Shown in pieces: positions 23,899 through 32,864 of a DNA stretch of 64,000 nt (positions within the stretch are counted from its first letter, which is position 1; each line of letters begins with the position of its first letter). Under the pieces are notes generated by a model that saw nothing but the letters and a program-made list of their open reading frames with translations, was not told the origin of the DNA and made no database searches. The translations under genes were made by a program, and so were the position numbers. This DNA comes from Caryophanales bacterium UBA4682. GTDB taxonomy: Bacteria > Bacillota_I > Bacilli_A > RFN20 > CAG-288. The stretch spans positions 1 to 64,000 of the forward strand of contig DHKY01000001.1 of the NCBI GenBank assembly GCA_002404995.1. The letters run 5' to 3'.

Positions 23899-25475
23899 TT
23901 TACGTTATTCTTGGACAAACTGCAAGCGGAAAGACTTCCTTAGCCTTATCCCTTGCCAAGCGCTATTCTCTTCCTGTCATTTCCGCAGATGCTTTTCAGT
24001 GCTTTAAAATGATGCAAATCGGCACGGATAAGCCTACAAGAGAAGAAACTAAAGGCGTCGATTATTACTTCTACGATGAATATGCACCTGACTATGACAG
24101 GTCTGTTTTTACGTTCCAGAATCAGTGCCGTCCTATCATCGAAGAATATATCCGGAAAGGAAAAGACATCCTTGTGGTCGGAGGAAACTTTCTTTATATC
24201 AAAGCTTTGCTTTATAAATATGTCTTCCAAAAAAGCGAAAGCAAAGAGAATCCTTACGAATCAAGGTCTCTTCCGGAGATGCAATCGCTGCTGAAATCAC
24301 GGAGCGAAAAGGTCTTCCAGGAAATCGACAATGAAAATCCGCGCCGTGTCATACGAGCCCTCGTCCAGCTTGATGAGGGAATGAATCGGGATTCCATTCT
24401 GGAAGAAAACGATGGTGTTCCTCTTTATCCAGTTACGTTCCTCCGTATCGATGTCGACAAAGAAGAAGGAAACGCTCTAATCGACAGGCGGGTTGATCAA
24501 AGGAGGAAGGAAGGCTTTGTGGAAGAAGTAAAGAATCTTCTTTCGAAATATCCAAAAGACCTAAGACCTTTCACTTCCATCGGATACAAGGAAATCATCT
24601 CTGCCCTCGAGGAGGGAAAAGAAATCGATACTTCCGTTTCTGATTTGATTAAGCTGCATACCCATCAGTACGCAAAGAAACAGCGTACGGCTCTTCGTCA
24701 TCAATTCAAGGATGTCATATGCGGTACGAAAAAAGAAATCGATGATCTGATATCCGCAAACATCGAAAGGAAATCCAAAACGCGTCTGGTTCTTTCTCCG
24801 AAAGAGAGGAATCTTATCGAGACAAAATCAGTTCTCTTCTGCGGACTTGGCGGAGTCGGCGGAGAAGGGGTATTGTCGTTAACCCGGCTTGGTTTTCATA
24901 GCATCGACATCAGGGATAACTGTCTAGTCTCCGCACACAATCTGAACCGTCAGTCCCTGTTCGGATTTAAAGACATCGGGAGAAGGAAGACCGATGCTGC
25001 CAAAGAGAAAAGGCTGTCCATCAATCCATTAAGGAAGGTGAACACCTACTTCAGGAATATCGAAGACAGAGAAAGCCTGAGGAAAAAGAGATATGACATC
25101 ATTGTCGATGCCATCGATTACGTTCCCGGAAAGATAAGCCTCTATAGGAAAGCACGGGAAGACGGTTCTTTCTATGTCACTAGCGGAGCGATGGGTTTCC
25201 GATATGATTCTACAAAAGTGAAAACCGGAACCGAAAAGGATGCTTTCGATCTTCTTAGCAAGAAATTCAAGAAAGCATTGCTGGAAAAAGGAATTCCGCA
25301 GGCGGAAATCGATTCAATCAAAACCGCTTATTGTTCTTCCGGACAGTTAAAAGGCAAAAAAGACAGCAACAGCATCGGATCTCTTTCTACTGTCGGACCA
25401 TCAGCAGGACTCGCTTTGACTACTAGGATTATCGAACACATCAAGGAGGAAGCAGAAAATGAAAAACGAATATGA
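23895..25475 (+). CDS. miaA: MiaA-TcdA fusion: tRNA dimethylallyltransferase joined to a t6A dehydratase-like domain
   Basis: A 526-residue single frame with two complete enzymes. Residues 1-295 are MiaA, which adds dimethylallyl to A37: GQTASGKTSLA P-loop, the SADAFQCFKMMQIGTDKPT region (the conserved Asp kept), VVGGNFLYIKALL, FTSIGYKEI and QYAKKQRTALRHQF. Residues about 296-526 are an E1-like TcdA/CsdL domain, which dehydrates t6A37 to ct6A37: VLFCGLGGVGGEGVLSL, NLNRQ, VDAIDYVPGK, YVTSGAMGFRYDSTKV and the C-terminal GSLSTVGPSAGLALTTRIIE. MiaA oddities are Asn for the conserved Thr of GGTxLY and Ala for Trp near the end; in TcdA the second Asp of the nucleotide loop is Cys. The TTG start overlaps the mutL stop. 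Both domains modify the same tRNA position. Confidence 0.88.
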   Translation: MIYVILGQTASGKTSLALSLAKRYSLPVISADAFQCFKMMQIGTDKPTREETKGVDYYFYDEYAPDYDRSVFTFQNQCRPIIEEYIRKGKDILVVGGNFLYIKALLYKYVFQKSESKENPYESRSLPEMQSLLKSRSEKVFQEIDNENPRRVIRALVQLDEGMNRDSILEENDGVPLYPVTFLRIDVDKEEGNALIDRRVDQRRKEGFVEEVKNLLSKYPKDLRPFTSIGYKEIISALEEGKEIDTSVSDLIKLHTHQYAKKQRTALRHQFKDVICGTKKEIDDLISANIERKSKTRLVLSPKERNLIETKSVLFCGLGGVGGEGVLSLTRLGFHSIDIRDNCLVSAHNLNRQSLFGFKDIGRRKTDAAKEKRLSINPLRKVNTYFRNIEDRESLRKKRYDIIVDAIDYVPGKISLYRKAREDGSFYVTSGAMGFRYDSTKVKTGTEKDAFDLLSKKFKKALLEKGIPQAEIDSIKTAYCSSGQLKGKKDSNSIGSLSTVGPSAGLALTTRIIEHIKEEAENEKRI

Positions 25476-27066
25476 TATTCGAAATATCGCACAGAAATTA
25501 AATATCAGCGAAGATGCCTTGATTCCTTTTGGTTATGACAAAGCCAAGATTGACACTTCTAAGCTGAATCTAGGAAAAAGAAAGGCAAAGCTTATTCTCT
25601 GTACAGCGATTACTCCAACCAAAGCTGGAGAAGGAAAGACAACTACCTCCGTCGGGCTTTCCGATGGTTTGTCCTTAATCGGGAAAAAAGCAATGGCCTG
25701 TCTTCGGGAGCCTTCCTTAGGTCCTGTCTTCGGCGTGAAAGGCGGAGGAGCCGGAGGAGGAGAAGCAATCCTCTATCCAGAAGAAGATATCAACCTACAT
25801 TTTACTGGTGACCTTCATGCCATCACTTCCGTCAATAACCTGATTGCCGCAAGGACCGACAACAACCTCTACCATCATCCAGAAAGGTTCGATGCAAACA
25901 GAATGGTCTTTCCTCGCTGCAGGGATAGGAACGACCGTGAATTAAGAAGTATTGTATGCATGCCGACAGATTCAAAAGGGACACAGCACAACTCCTCTTT
26001 TGTTATCACAGCTGCTAGTGAAGTCATGGCCTGTTTCTGCTTAGCCAAAAGCGAAGAGGATTTCTTGGACCGTATTGAAAACATCACAGTCGGTTATACC
26101 AAAGAAGGAGAGCCAGTTCTTGCAAAGTCGCTGCATGGACGTTTCGCCTTCCGAAAGCTGATCCATACTGCTTTGTATCCGAATCTTGTCCAAACCAAAT
26201 ACCATACTCCTGCCCTCGTCCATGGCGGTCCCTTTGCAAACATCGCCCACGGCTGCAACTCCTATCTTGCAACAGATTTAGCTCTCCGCTTATCCGATTA
26301 TGTTATCACCGAAGCAGGCTTCGGATCTGATTTGGGAAGGGAAAAATTCATGGACATCCTTTGTCCTCAGTCTTCCTTCTCGCCTGATCTTGTTGTCAGG
26401 GTGGCCTCGATTCGTGCTTTAAAGCTTCATGGAGGTGTTAAGTTTGAGGATTTAGGAACGCCCAACGTAGAGGCAATGAAATCCGGCACTGCCAATCTAA
26501 TGAAGCATTTACAGAACGTTTCTTTATATCATGTTCCCTATGTGGTAGCAATCAACCATTTCGGCTCGGACAGCCAAGAGGAGATTGAAGCCTTGGAACG
26601 CATTTTGGGAAGCAATAACATTCCTTACGCTCTGAACTCCTCTTACTTAGAAGGACCTAAGGGTGCTATGGATTTAGCCAACAAAGTCTTAGAAGTGCTA
26701 GAGGAAAAGAAATCCGATTACACTCCTTTGATTCATAACAACAGGTCTATAAAAGAGAAAATCGAAACCATCAGCAAGAACATCTATGGTGCAAAGAACG
26801 TCGAGTATTCAGAAACAGCCGAAAAGGAAATCGAAGACTACATGAAACGAGGATACGAAGACTTTTCAGTCTGTATTTCCAAAGTTCCGACTTCTCTTTC
26901 CGATGATGCGACTCTTTTAAATGTTCCAAAAGATACGACTCTTCATGTCAAGAACACACGTCTTTTCACGGGTGCTCGATTCATTGTCCCTTTAACCGGA
27001 AAGGTCTTTACTAGGCCTGGTCTTCCCCTGCATCCCGCAGCGGAAGACAGGAAGGAAATCAAATGA
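25459..27066 (+). CDS. fhs: Formate-tetrahydrofolate ligase
   Basis: A 535-residue ATP-dependent ligase making 10-formyl-THF from formate. Signature segments are PTKAGEGKTTTSVGLSDGL (P-loop), GPVFGVKGGGAGGGEAIL, HFTGDLHAITSVNNLIAA and HGGPFANIAHGCNS. It is slightly shorter than the usual 556 residues, with no missing core motif. The ATG has AAGGAGGA upstream and lies inside the end of the MiaA-TcdA frame (17-nt overlap). folD follows with a 4-nt overlap, so formyl-THF and methylene-THF metabolism are co-expressed. Confidence 0.95.
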   Translation: MKNEYDIRNIAQKLNISEDALIPFGYDKAKIDTSKLNLGKRKAKLILCTAITPTKAGEGKTTTSVGLSDGLSLIGKKAMACLREPSLGPVFGVKGGGAGGGEAILYPEEDINLHFTGDLHAITSVNNLIAARTDNNLYHHPERFDANRMVFPRCRDRNDRELRSIVCMPTDSKGTQHNSSFVITAASEVMACFCLAKSEEDFLDRIENITVGYTKEGEPVLAKSLHGRFAFRKLIHTALYPNLVQTKYHTPALVHGGPFANIAHGCNSYLATDLALRLSDYVITEAGFGSDLGREKFMDILCPQSSFSPDLVVRVASIRALKLHGGVKFEDLGTPNVEAMKSGTANLMKHLQNVSLYHVPYVVAINHFGSDSQEEIEALERILGSNNIPYALNSSYLEGPKGAMDLANKVLEVLEEKKSDYTPLIHNNRSIKEKIETISKNIYGAKNVEYSETAEKEIEDYMKRGYEDFSVCISKVPTSLSDDATLLNVPKDTTLHVKNTRLFTGARFIVPLTGKVFTRPGLPLHPAAEDRKEIK

Positions 27067-27887
27067 TTCTTTTATCAGGCAAAGACAGGGTCGATGAAAC
27101 AAAACAGAAGATTCTTGATTACAAAGAAAAGAATAAATCTGTTCTCTCCTCGCTTTCCTTCTATTTTTTCTCGGATCCCAATGACAAAGGTTCCTCTGTC
27201 TATATTCGTTCCCTGAAGAGAATCCTGTCCGAGTTCTCTCTTCCTTACGAAGAAGGATTCTATGATGCCAATAGATCCGAAGAAGAGAATTTGAAAGCAG
27301 TCAAAAACCATGCAGACAGAAATGCCACAATGATTTTCCGTCCTCTTCCTACTCAAAGAGAAACGGAATACTTAAGTCTACTGAATCCTGATTTCGATCC
27401 TGACAGGCTTTCCAAAGTAAACGGAGGGCGCCTGTTTTTCGGAGACAGGGATTATCTTCCAGCCACTGTCAAAAGCATCCATGCCATCCTTAAGCACTAT
27501 CAAATACCTTTAGATGGCAAAAAAGCAGTAGTCCTAGGACGTTCTGTTTCCTTAGGACTTCCTTGCTTCTTAAGGCTTTCCAAGGAAAACAGGATGGTCA
27601 CGCAGATTCACTCCCATACAAACGAAAGTATGCGAGAGGAAAGGATTAAGAATGCAGACTTAATCGTTCTGGCTTCTGGAAAAAGAGGGCTTGTCAATCC
27701 TAGCTGGTTGAATAATAAACAAACCATCATTGACTGCGGATTCATAAAAGGCGGCGAGCTCGGATTTGCTCCTGATATCTATGCCTATACCCCAGTTCCT
27801 GGCGGTGTCGGAGCTTTGACTCCTTACTACCTTGTCCTGAACGCAAGGCAAGAATACAGGAAACAAAGCGAAACAATGATGAAATGA
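27063..27887 (+). CDS. folD: FolD-like methylene-THF dehydrogenase/cyclohydrolase with altered active site
   Basis: A 274-residue FolD homologue. The NADP-binding VVLGRSVSLGLPCFL and the C-terminal TPVPGGVGALTPYYLV are clear. The substrate site is not standard. FolD enzymes have YVxxK, whose Lys drives the cyclohydrolase; here the segment reads VYIRSLKR, with Leu at the Lys position. The usual VQLPLP Gln is replaced in IFRPLP, and PCTP is PATV. So cyclohydrolase activity is doubtful while dehydrogenase activity may remain. It overlaps fhs (ATGA) and should serve the same one-carbon pathway. Confidence 0.85.
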   Translation: MILLSGKDRVDETKQKILDYKEKNKSVLSSLSFYFFSDPNDKGSSVYIRSLKRILSEFSLPYEEGFYDANRSEEENLKAVKNHADRNATMIFRPLPTQRETEYLSLLNPDFDPDRLSKVNGGRLFFGDRDYLPATVKSIHAILKHYQIPLDGKKAVVLGRSVSLGLPCFLRLSKENRMVTQIHSHTNESMREERIKNADLIVLASGKRGLVNPSWLNNKQTIIDCGFIKGGELGFAPDIYAYTPVPGGVGALTPYYLVLNARQEYRKQSETMMK

Positions 27888-27920
27888 CCGCCTTATGAGC
27901 CCTGCTCTGAGACGGTTTTT
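27887..27920 (+). terminator. Possible terminator after folD
   Basis: ACCG ... GAGC / GCTC ... CGGT followed by TTTTTATTT. The stem has internal mismatches, so it is weaker than others here. Confidence 0.45.
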
Positions 27921-28011
27921 ATTTCAAGGAAACAGGCTGCTCTTTTCTCATTTGCCATCTGCATTAAAGATTGAACCGTATCCAAAGATTCTTAGAAAAT
28001 CTATGTCTCCG

Positions 28012-28025
28012 ACCTAATATTAGGT
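28012..28025 (+). promoter_or_regulatory. Perfect 14-bp palindrome over the ABC gene start region
   Basis: ACCTAATATTAGGT ends 3 nt before the ATG at 28029 and covers the place of the ribosome-binding site. It looks like an operator for a dimeric repressor; no regulator gene is adjacent. Confidence 0.55.
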
Positions 28026-28028
28026 GAG

Positions 28029-29978
28029 ATGATAGAAATCAAGAATCTGAGTTTCTCCTATAAGGATAAAGAAATCTTCCATGATCTCTCCGTGTCATTT
28101 CCAAACCGTGGCTTTGTTATTCTTCTTGGACGAAGCGGGTCTGGAAAGACAACGCTTTTGTCTCTCCTTAGCCACCAGCTGACGCCGACAAAAGGAGAAA
28201 TCATCGGCATTGATGAAAAACCGGTCATGGTTTTTCAGTCTCCGTTGCTCCTTGATTATCTAACCGTCTTAGATAACGTCGCCTTGCCTCTCAAACTGAT
28301 TGGAAAAGAAGGAAAAGAAGAAGCTAGGCAAGCATTAAAGAAAATCCATAGGGAGCAAAGGAAAGACCGTTATCCTCTTTCACTTAGTGGCGGAGAGGCT
28401 AGGCGTGTTTCCTTAGCACGTGCCTTAGCCACTGATCAGAAGGTACTGATTCTAGATGAGCCGACAGGACAATTAGATGAGAATAGTGCCAGGCTCGTGT
28501 ATCAGACAATAAAAGAAATTTCCAAAGATACATTAGTCCTTATGGTCACCCATGACGAAAAGAATGCCCTGCTTCTTGCTGATATCCTTTATGAACTAAA
28601 GGGTGGAAAACTTTGTTTAAGGAAAGGAAAAGAGAAAAAAGAGGACAGAAGTTCAAAAGATTCCAATTCTATAAAAGGGTCTCTTTCTTTAAAAAACAGC
28701 TTGAAAAGGAATTTTGCTTTCCTGAGGAAAAGAAAATTCCGTGTTTTTCTTTCATCGTTTTTCCTGGCATTCAACTTTACTCTAGGGTACCTAGGACTGA
28801 CGAGGAGATCAGAGCTTCCTTCAAGGACACGAAACAGGGCTAAAGAATACTATTCGAGCGAAGTAGCCGAAATCACTGAAAAGGAAACCATTGCAAGATC
28901 CGGACATAGGACACTGAAACGTTTTTCGATTCCTTCCGCCAAGAAAAGGAAAAGAATTGGAATCGAGCAATCCTATCCTTCATTCGATTATTTTCTCCCT
29001 CCTTCAGAGCAGATAAGGATAGGAAAAGAAACAACGGATGTCTTCTTCACTCCTGTTAGGAAAGAAAAGAACGGGAAAATAAAGGAGGGCAGAACCATTC
29101 AGGTCTTTAACGAAGTCGTAATTAACGAAAATGTTTTAAAAGAGGTAGGGAAACCATTTTCGGAAAGGTCAGGGAAAAAGATTCCGGTGCATCACCAGGC
29201 TTTAATCTATTCTTCTCAGTTTTCCTCCAGCGACAGGCTATCTCTTGACTTCCAATTCAAAATTGTCGGATTATGCAAAGAAAAAGCCGTCTTCAATCAA
29301 CCGCGCATTTACTATTCCTATCCTCTGAGGCACGAATACCTATCCAAGATAAAATTAGAAAATATTTCTATAGAAAAGAAACAGAATACCTTACTCATCG
29401 ACTTGTTAGAAGACATCAATTATCAAGAGGATGACTTTCTTTCACGGAAGGTGCTTTATAGGACAAACTCTCCATTAGCAGACAAGAAAAAGGCAGAACA
29501 AGTCTATCAAGATGCCTTGCAGATTTCTTCCCCTAGCAGGGCAAGGGAAGAAAACAGGGATTCCGTTGCTTCATCTTTGACCCTTGTTTTAGGTGCTTTC
29601 CTGCTTCTAAGCCTCATTTCCTCTATCAGGCTCCTTTTCAGGATTGTCTATTCCTTGGATGAAGATAACATCCGGATGTTCGCTTTGATTTCTGTTTTTC
29701 CGGGAAAAAGAGGAAACAAAGGAATAGCCGCTTTAGGAATGGTGCTGTTTTTTACTCTTACAACAGGATTGCTATTTCTTCTCTTATCCTTATTCGCATC
29801 GATTATCGGAAATAATATTCTATCTTATTTTTCTTTTTCTCCTTTGTTCGCTAGGAAACTGTCTTATCTATTCATGATTCTCATACTGCTTTTCCTTGCG
29901 ACATCAATCGGCTGTTTTCTTCCTTTAAGAAAAATCAAGGAAGGTGAACTCAAGTCTCAGCTGGAAGGAGAAGATTAG
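28029..29978 (+). CDS. ABC transporter, fused ATPase-permease (MacB-like), first of a pair
   Basis: A 649-residue protein. The N-terminal ATPase (about 1-205) has Walker A GRSGSGKTT, signature LSGGEARRVSLARAL and Walker B VLILDEPTGQLD, resembling LolD/MacB ATPases. A membrane helix (about 238-257) leads to an extracellular region of about 260 residues, then three C-terminal helices (about 523-548, 572-600, 612-636) as in MacB/FtsX permeases. Such proteins act as mechanotransmission pumps for peptides or lipoproteins, or in antibiotic resistance. The next gene starts 2 nt after the stop, so the two probably form a heterodimer. Substrate unknown. Confidence 0.82.
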   Translation: MIEIKNLSFSYKDKEIFHDLSVSFPNRGFVILLGRSGSGKTTLLSLLSHQLTPTKGEIIGIDEKPVMVFQSPLLLDYLTVLDNVALPLKLIGKEGKEEARQALKKIHREQRKDRYPLSLSGGEARRVSLARALATDQKVLILDEPTGQLDENSARLVYQTIKEISKDTLVLMVTHDEKNALLLADILYELKGGKLCLRKGKEKKEDRSSKDSNSIKGSLSLKNSLKRNFAFLRKRKFRVFLSSFFLAFNFTLGYLGLTRRSELPSRTRNRAKEYYSSEVAEITEKETIARSGHRTLKRFSIPSAKKRKRIGIEQSYPSFDYFLPPSEQIRIGKETTDVFFTPVRKEKNGKIKEGRTIQVFNEVVINENVLKEVGKPFSERSGKKIPVHHQALIYSSQFSSSDRLSLDFQFKIVGLCKEKAVFNQPRIYYSYPLRHEYLSKIKLENISIEKKQNTLLIDLLEDINYQEDDFLSRKVLYRTNSPLADKKKAEQVYQDALQISSPSRAREENRDSVASSLTLVLGAFLLLSLISSIRLLFRIVYSLDEDNIRMFALISVFPGKRGNKGIAALGMVLFFTLTTGLLFLLLSLFASIIGNNILSYFSFSPLFARKLSYLFMILILLFLATSIGCFLPLRKIKEGELKSQLEGED

Positions 29979-29979
29979 T

Positions 29980-32799
29980 ATGATTTCAGTCCACAACCTA
30001 GTCAAACGTTATCAAGGAGAAAAAGAGGACACTTTAAAAGGAGTTTCCTTTACGCTTCCAGATACAGGACTTGTGTTCCTTACCGGAAAATCCGGATGCG
30101 GAAAGTCAACCTTATTGAACTTGCTTTCCTCCATCGACGAAGAATATTCCGGCTCCATCAAAGTCGATGGAAAAGAGCTACAAGAAAGGACAGTGACAGA
30201 AAAAGCAGACTATCGATTCAAAAAAGTATCTGTTGCTTTTCAGTCCTTTCATGCGACCGAAGAAGAAAGCGTCTATACCAACAGGCTCAAGCCACTTGCA
30301 ATACGGAAAAGGACAGAATCCGAAAAGAAAACGAAAATCGATGATGTCCTAAGAAAAGTCGGATTGTCCAACAAGAAAAAGAGGAAGTTCAAGGATCTTT
30401 CGGGAGGTGAGAAGAAACGGATTTCACTTGCCATCAGCATTCTGAAGGACACTCCGATTCTTTTCGCAGATGAACCTCTTGCTTCTCTGAACAAAGATAT
30501 ACGGAAGCAAATCACAGATCTTCTCCTTACTTTAAGCCGTTCTCGGCTGATTTTTGTCATAACGCATGAGGCTGAAGAAATTCCGAAAGATGTCTTCCAT
30601 TTTCATAGGGAAGCAGGTAATAGGAAATTGGTTCAAGAAGGTTCCGAAGGACGGAAAAGAGACTTTGGTATAGAAAGAGGAAAATACCAGGGTTATCCCC
30701 TTTTCTATCAGCTTATCGAGTTAAGGAAGGCAAAAAAATCGTTTTTTCTGAGGGCAAGGATGACTTTTGTTATTGGATTATTTTCGGTGTCTTTTTCCTT
30801 CCAGCTCTCAAGGAATGTCTCTTCTTCTTTGATTTCTTCGATGGAAAGCTATAGGGAAGATGATTCGAGGGTAATCGAAAGCGAAGAAAACGGAATCAGC
30901 GGAACCAGTTTTCAATTAGCTGACAGCAATTCATTGAACTTATATATACGAAATCATCCAAAAGATGTCTTATCGAAAGGATACTTTTTTTCAGAATCAA
31001 GGAACAATATTTTCGGACCGAATCAGGCAGCCGAACTCCGTTACTCGGTCAAGACAAGGGATAGGCCGAAGATTTCCTTTGATGCCTTCTTGAATTCAGT
31101 CCAGATTGAGGAGGTTCCGAATACCATCTATTATGGAGAAGCACCAATGGAACATGAGGAAATCCTTCTCGGGCTTGAGGAAGAAACTCTTCTTCAGCTT
31201 TCTTTCTTCCTGCTCGAAGATCAAGTAACGAAACTGACAGAAGACGATCTTGAGGCCAGGGGAAAAGAATGCTCGAAGGGAAAAATCATTTTAGACAGGA
31301 GCGCAAAAGAAGAGAACTGGAAATACTCCTTTCAGCAAACCTTCAAAGTCAAAGGCTTTTTCGAAAGCAAAGTTCCGCTAATTGTCTCTTCAAGCTATGA
31401 TTTTCCCATTTGGCTGCTTCAGGAACAGATGGGATTTCTAATCTATGAAAAAGAAGAAGACCGAAACAGGGAGAAACCATGGAGCAGGAGGGTTAAAACC
31501 GGACTTAAACTCTATCCAGAAAAAGCCAAGGACTTCCTTTCTTCTTTTCTTCTCGATAAGGAAAGGAAAGAATTTGTTCCAGAACTTTTTAAGACTCCCT
31601 ATTACTACAGCGAAGAAGAGCCGAAGACGCATAATCATATCCTGCTCTATCAAGACATTCTTCCGAAGATTTCAGTTCCTGCCATTGAAGAATTCGTCAG
31701 CTCCTCTCCAGGACTCTTCTCGTCTGTGAGCTATTCTTCCAGCATTTATACTTATACCGCATCCGGTTACATCAGCGGATTTGCAAAACCATTCTTCTTC
31801 TCCCGCTACAAAGAAAAACTGAATGAAATCGAAGACAATTATTCAAGCACAGACGAGAATCTAGGACAGTTCCAATCAACACTAAGGGAGGTACCAGGGG
31901 AAGTCAGGAAAGCTGATCTGACTTCCTCGAGGAACGGAGAGGGGCTGCGCTTCGTCAGTTTGAACCAATCAAATCCGAAAATAAAATACGGATACGCTCC
32001 TTCTTCTGTAGAAGAAATCGGAATTTCTTCTGGCATGGCAGAGAAGCTCTTCTCCTCTTCAAGGATGGCATTAGATAAACAGCTGAATACATTAACGCTG
32101 ATCAAGACAACAAAGCAAGGAAGCAAATACCAGAATCGATTCGAACAAGGAGTGTTGAAGATTAGTGCAATCTATGAAGACGACGGAATCAAGATCTATC
32201 AGGATTCCCTCTTTCCACTATGCTATTGCTTTATTCTTGGTGCCTTAGAAAAAGAGGAATGCCGTATTAATCAAGCAGTCATCAAAGCGGACTTGACTAA
32301 AGAGTCCCCGGATTATTATCTTTCCTTAGTGCGGAAATATGGATCTTTCCATGGATCTTTTCCTATGCTTTCAAGGATTACGGAAATCAAGAGCAGGCTC
32401 AAAGCCTTGTCTTACTTGTTTCTTTCATTCTCAGCTCTTTCCCTCCTTTCAGCATTGACTCTCTTGTCCCTATCAAGGTACCTAAGGATAAAAAAAGAGC
32501 AGAAAGAAATCGGAATCTGCCTTTCCTTTGGATACAAAAAAGGGGAAATATCCTATTTCTATTTTTGTTTTTCCGTTCTCATCGGAATTCTTTCCTATTT
32601 TTTTGCGTTTCTGCTCTCCCTGTTTACACAGAAGTCCATCGAAAAAGCACTGCTTGAAACAATGTCATCTTCAAAAATAAGGAGGGAGCCCTTCTTGATT
32701 TCCTTCTTTTTAGGACTTCTGATTATCATTTGCGTTTTTGTCATCGTTTATATCCTGATATCTTCTTTTTCACCAAAAGACGCATTTAGCAAACGTTAA
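29980..32799 (+). CDS. ABC transporter, fused ATPase-permease (MacB-like) with large extracellular domain, second of the pair
   Basis: A 939-residue partner with the same order: ATPase (Walker A GKSGCGKSTLL, signature LSGGEKKRISLA, Walker B ILFADEPLASLN), a membrane helix near residues 255-275, then an extracellular region of more than 500 residues, and three C-terminal helices beginning at ALSYLFLSFSALSLLSALT. The extracellular part is about twice that of its partner and matches no family I recognise. The start at 29980 follows GGAAGGAG by 9 nt; an upstream in-frame ATG at 29944 lies inside the first gene and is less likely. Confidence 0.8.
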   Translation: MISVHNLVKRYQGEKEDTLKGVSFTLPDTGLVFLTGKSGCGKSTLLNLLSSIDEEYSGSIKVDGKELQERTVTEKADYRFKKVSVAFQSFHATEEESVYTNRLKPLAIRKRTESEKKTKIDDVLRKVGLSNKKKRKFKDLSGGEKKRISLAISILKDTPILFADEPLASLNKDIRKQITDLLLTLSRSRLIFVITHEAEEIPKDVFHFHREAGNRKLVQEGSEGRKRDFGIERGKYQGYPLFYQLIELRKAKKSFFLRARMTFVIGLFSVSFSFQLSRNVSSSLISSMESYREDDSRVIESEENGISGTSFQLADSNSLNLYIRNHPKDVLSKGYFFSESRNNIFGPNQAAELRYSVKTRDRPKISFDAFLNSVQIEEVPNTIYYGEAPMEHEEILLGLEEETLLQLSFFLLEDQVTKLTEDDLEARGKECSKGKIILDRSAKEENWKYSFQQTFKVKGFFESKVPLIVSSSYDFPIWLLQEQMGFLIYEKEEDRNREKPWSRRVKTGLKLYPEKAKDFLSSFLLDKERKEFVPELFKTPYYYSEEEPKTHNHILLYQDILPKISVPAIEEFVSSSPGLFSSVSYSSSIYTYTASGYISGFAKPFFFSRYKEKLNEIEDNYSSTDENLGQFQSTLREVPGEVRKADLTSSRNGEGLRFVSLNQSNPKIKYGYAPSSVEEIGISSGMAEKLFSSSRMALDKQLNTLTLIKTTKQGSKYQNRFEQGVLKISAIYEDDGIKIYQDSLFPLCYCFILGALEKEECRINQAVIKADLTKESPDYYLSLVRKYGSFHGSFPMLSRITEIKSRLKALSYLFLSFSALSLLSALTLLSLSRYLRIKKEQKEIGICLSFGYKKGEISYFYFCFSVLIGILSYFFAFLLSLFTQKSIEKALLETMSSSKIRREPFLISFFLGLLIIICVFVIVYILISSFSPKDAFSKR

Positions 32800-32853
32800 A
32801 CCGCTTACATAAAGAAACAAAAAAATATGTATACACCTTGTTCCTTTTTATGC

Positions 32854-32859
32854 TAAAAT
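32854..32859 (+). promoter_or_regulatory. -10 box of csp
   Basis: TAAAAT preceded by an extended A/T-rich region; transcription would begin just before or in the hairpin that follows. Confidence 0.45.
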
Positions 32860-32864
32860 TTTAG

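Noticed and set aside
14714..25475. Mycoplasma-type code (UGA as Trp)
   Set aside because: UGA terminates several genes at the expected length and Trp is encoded by UGG.
29944..29980. Earlier ATG for the second ABC gene
   Set aside because: No ribosome-binding site, lies inside the upstream gene, and adds residues before the usual ABC ATPase start.
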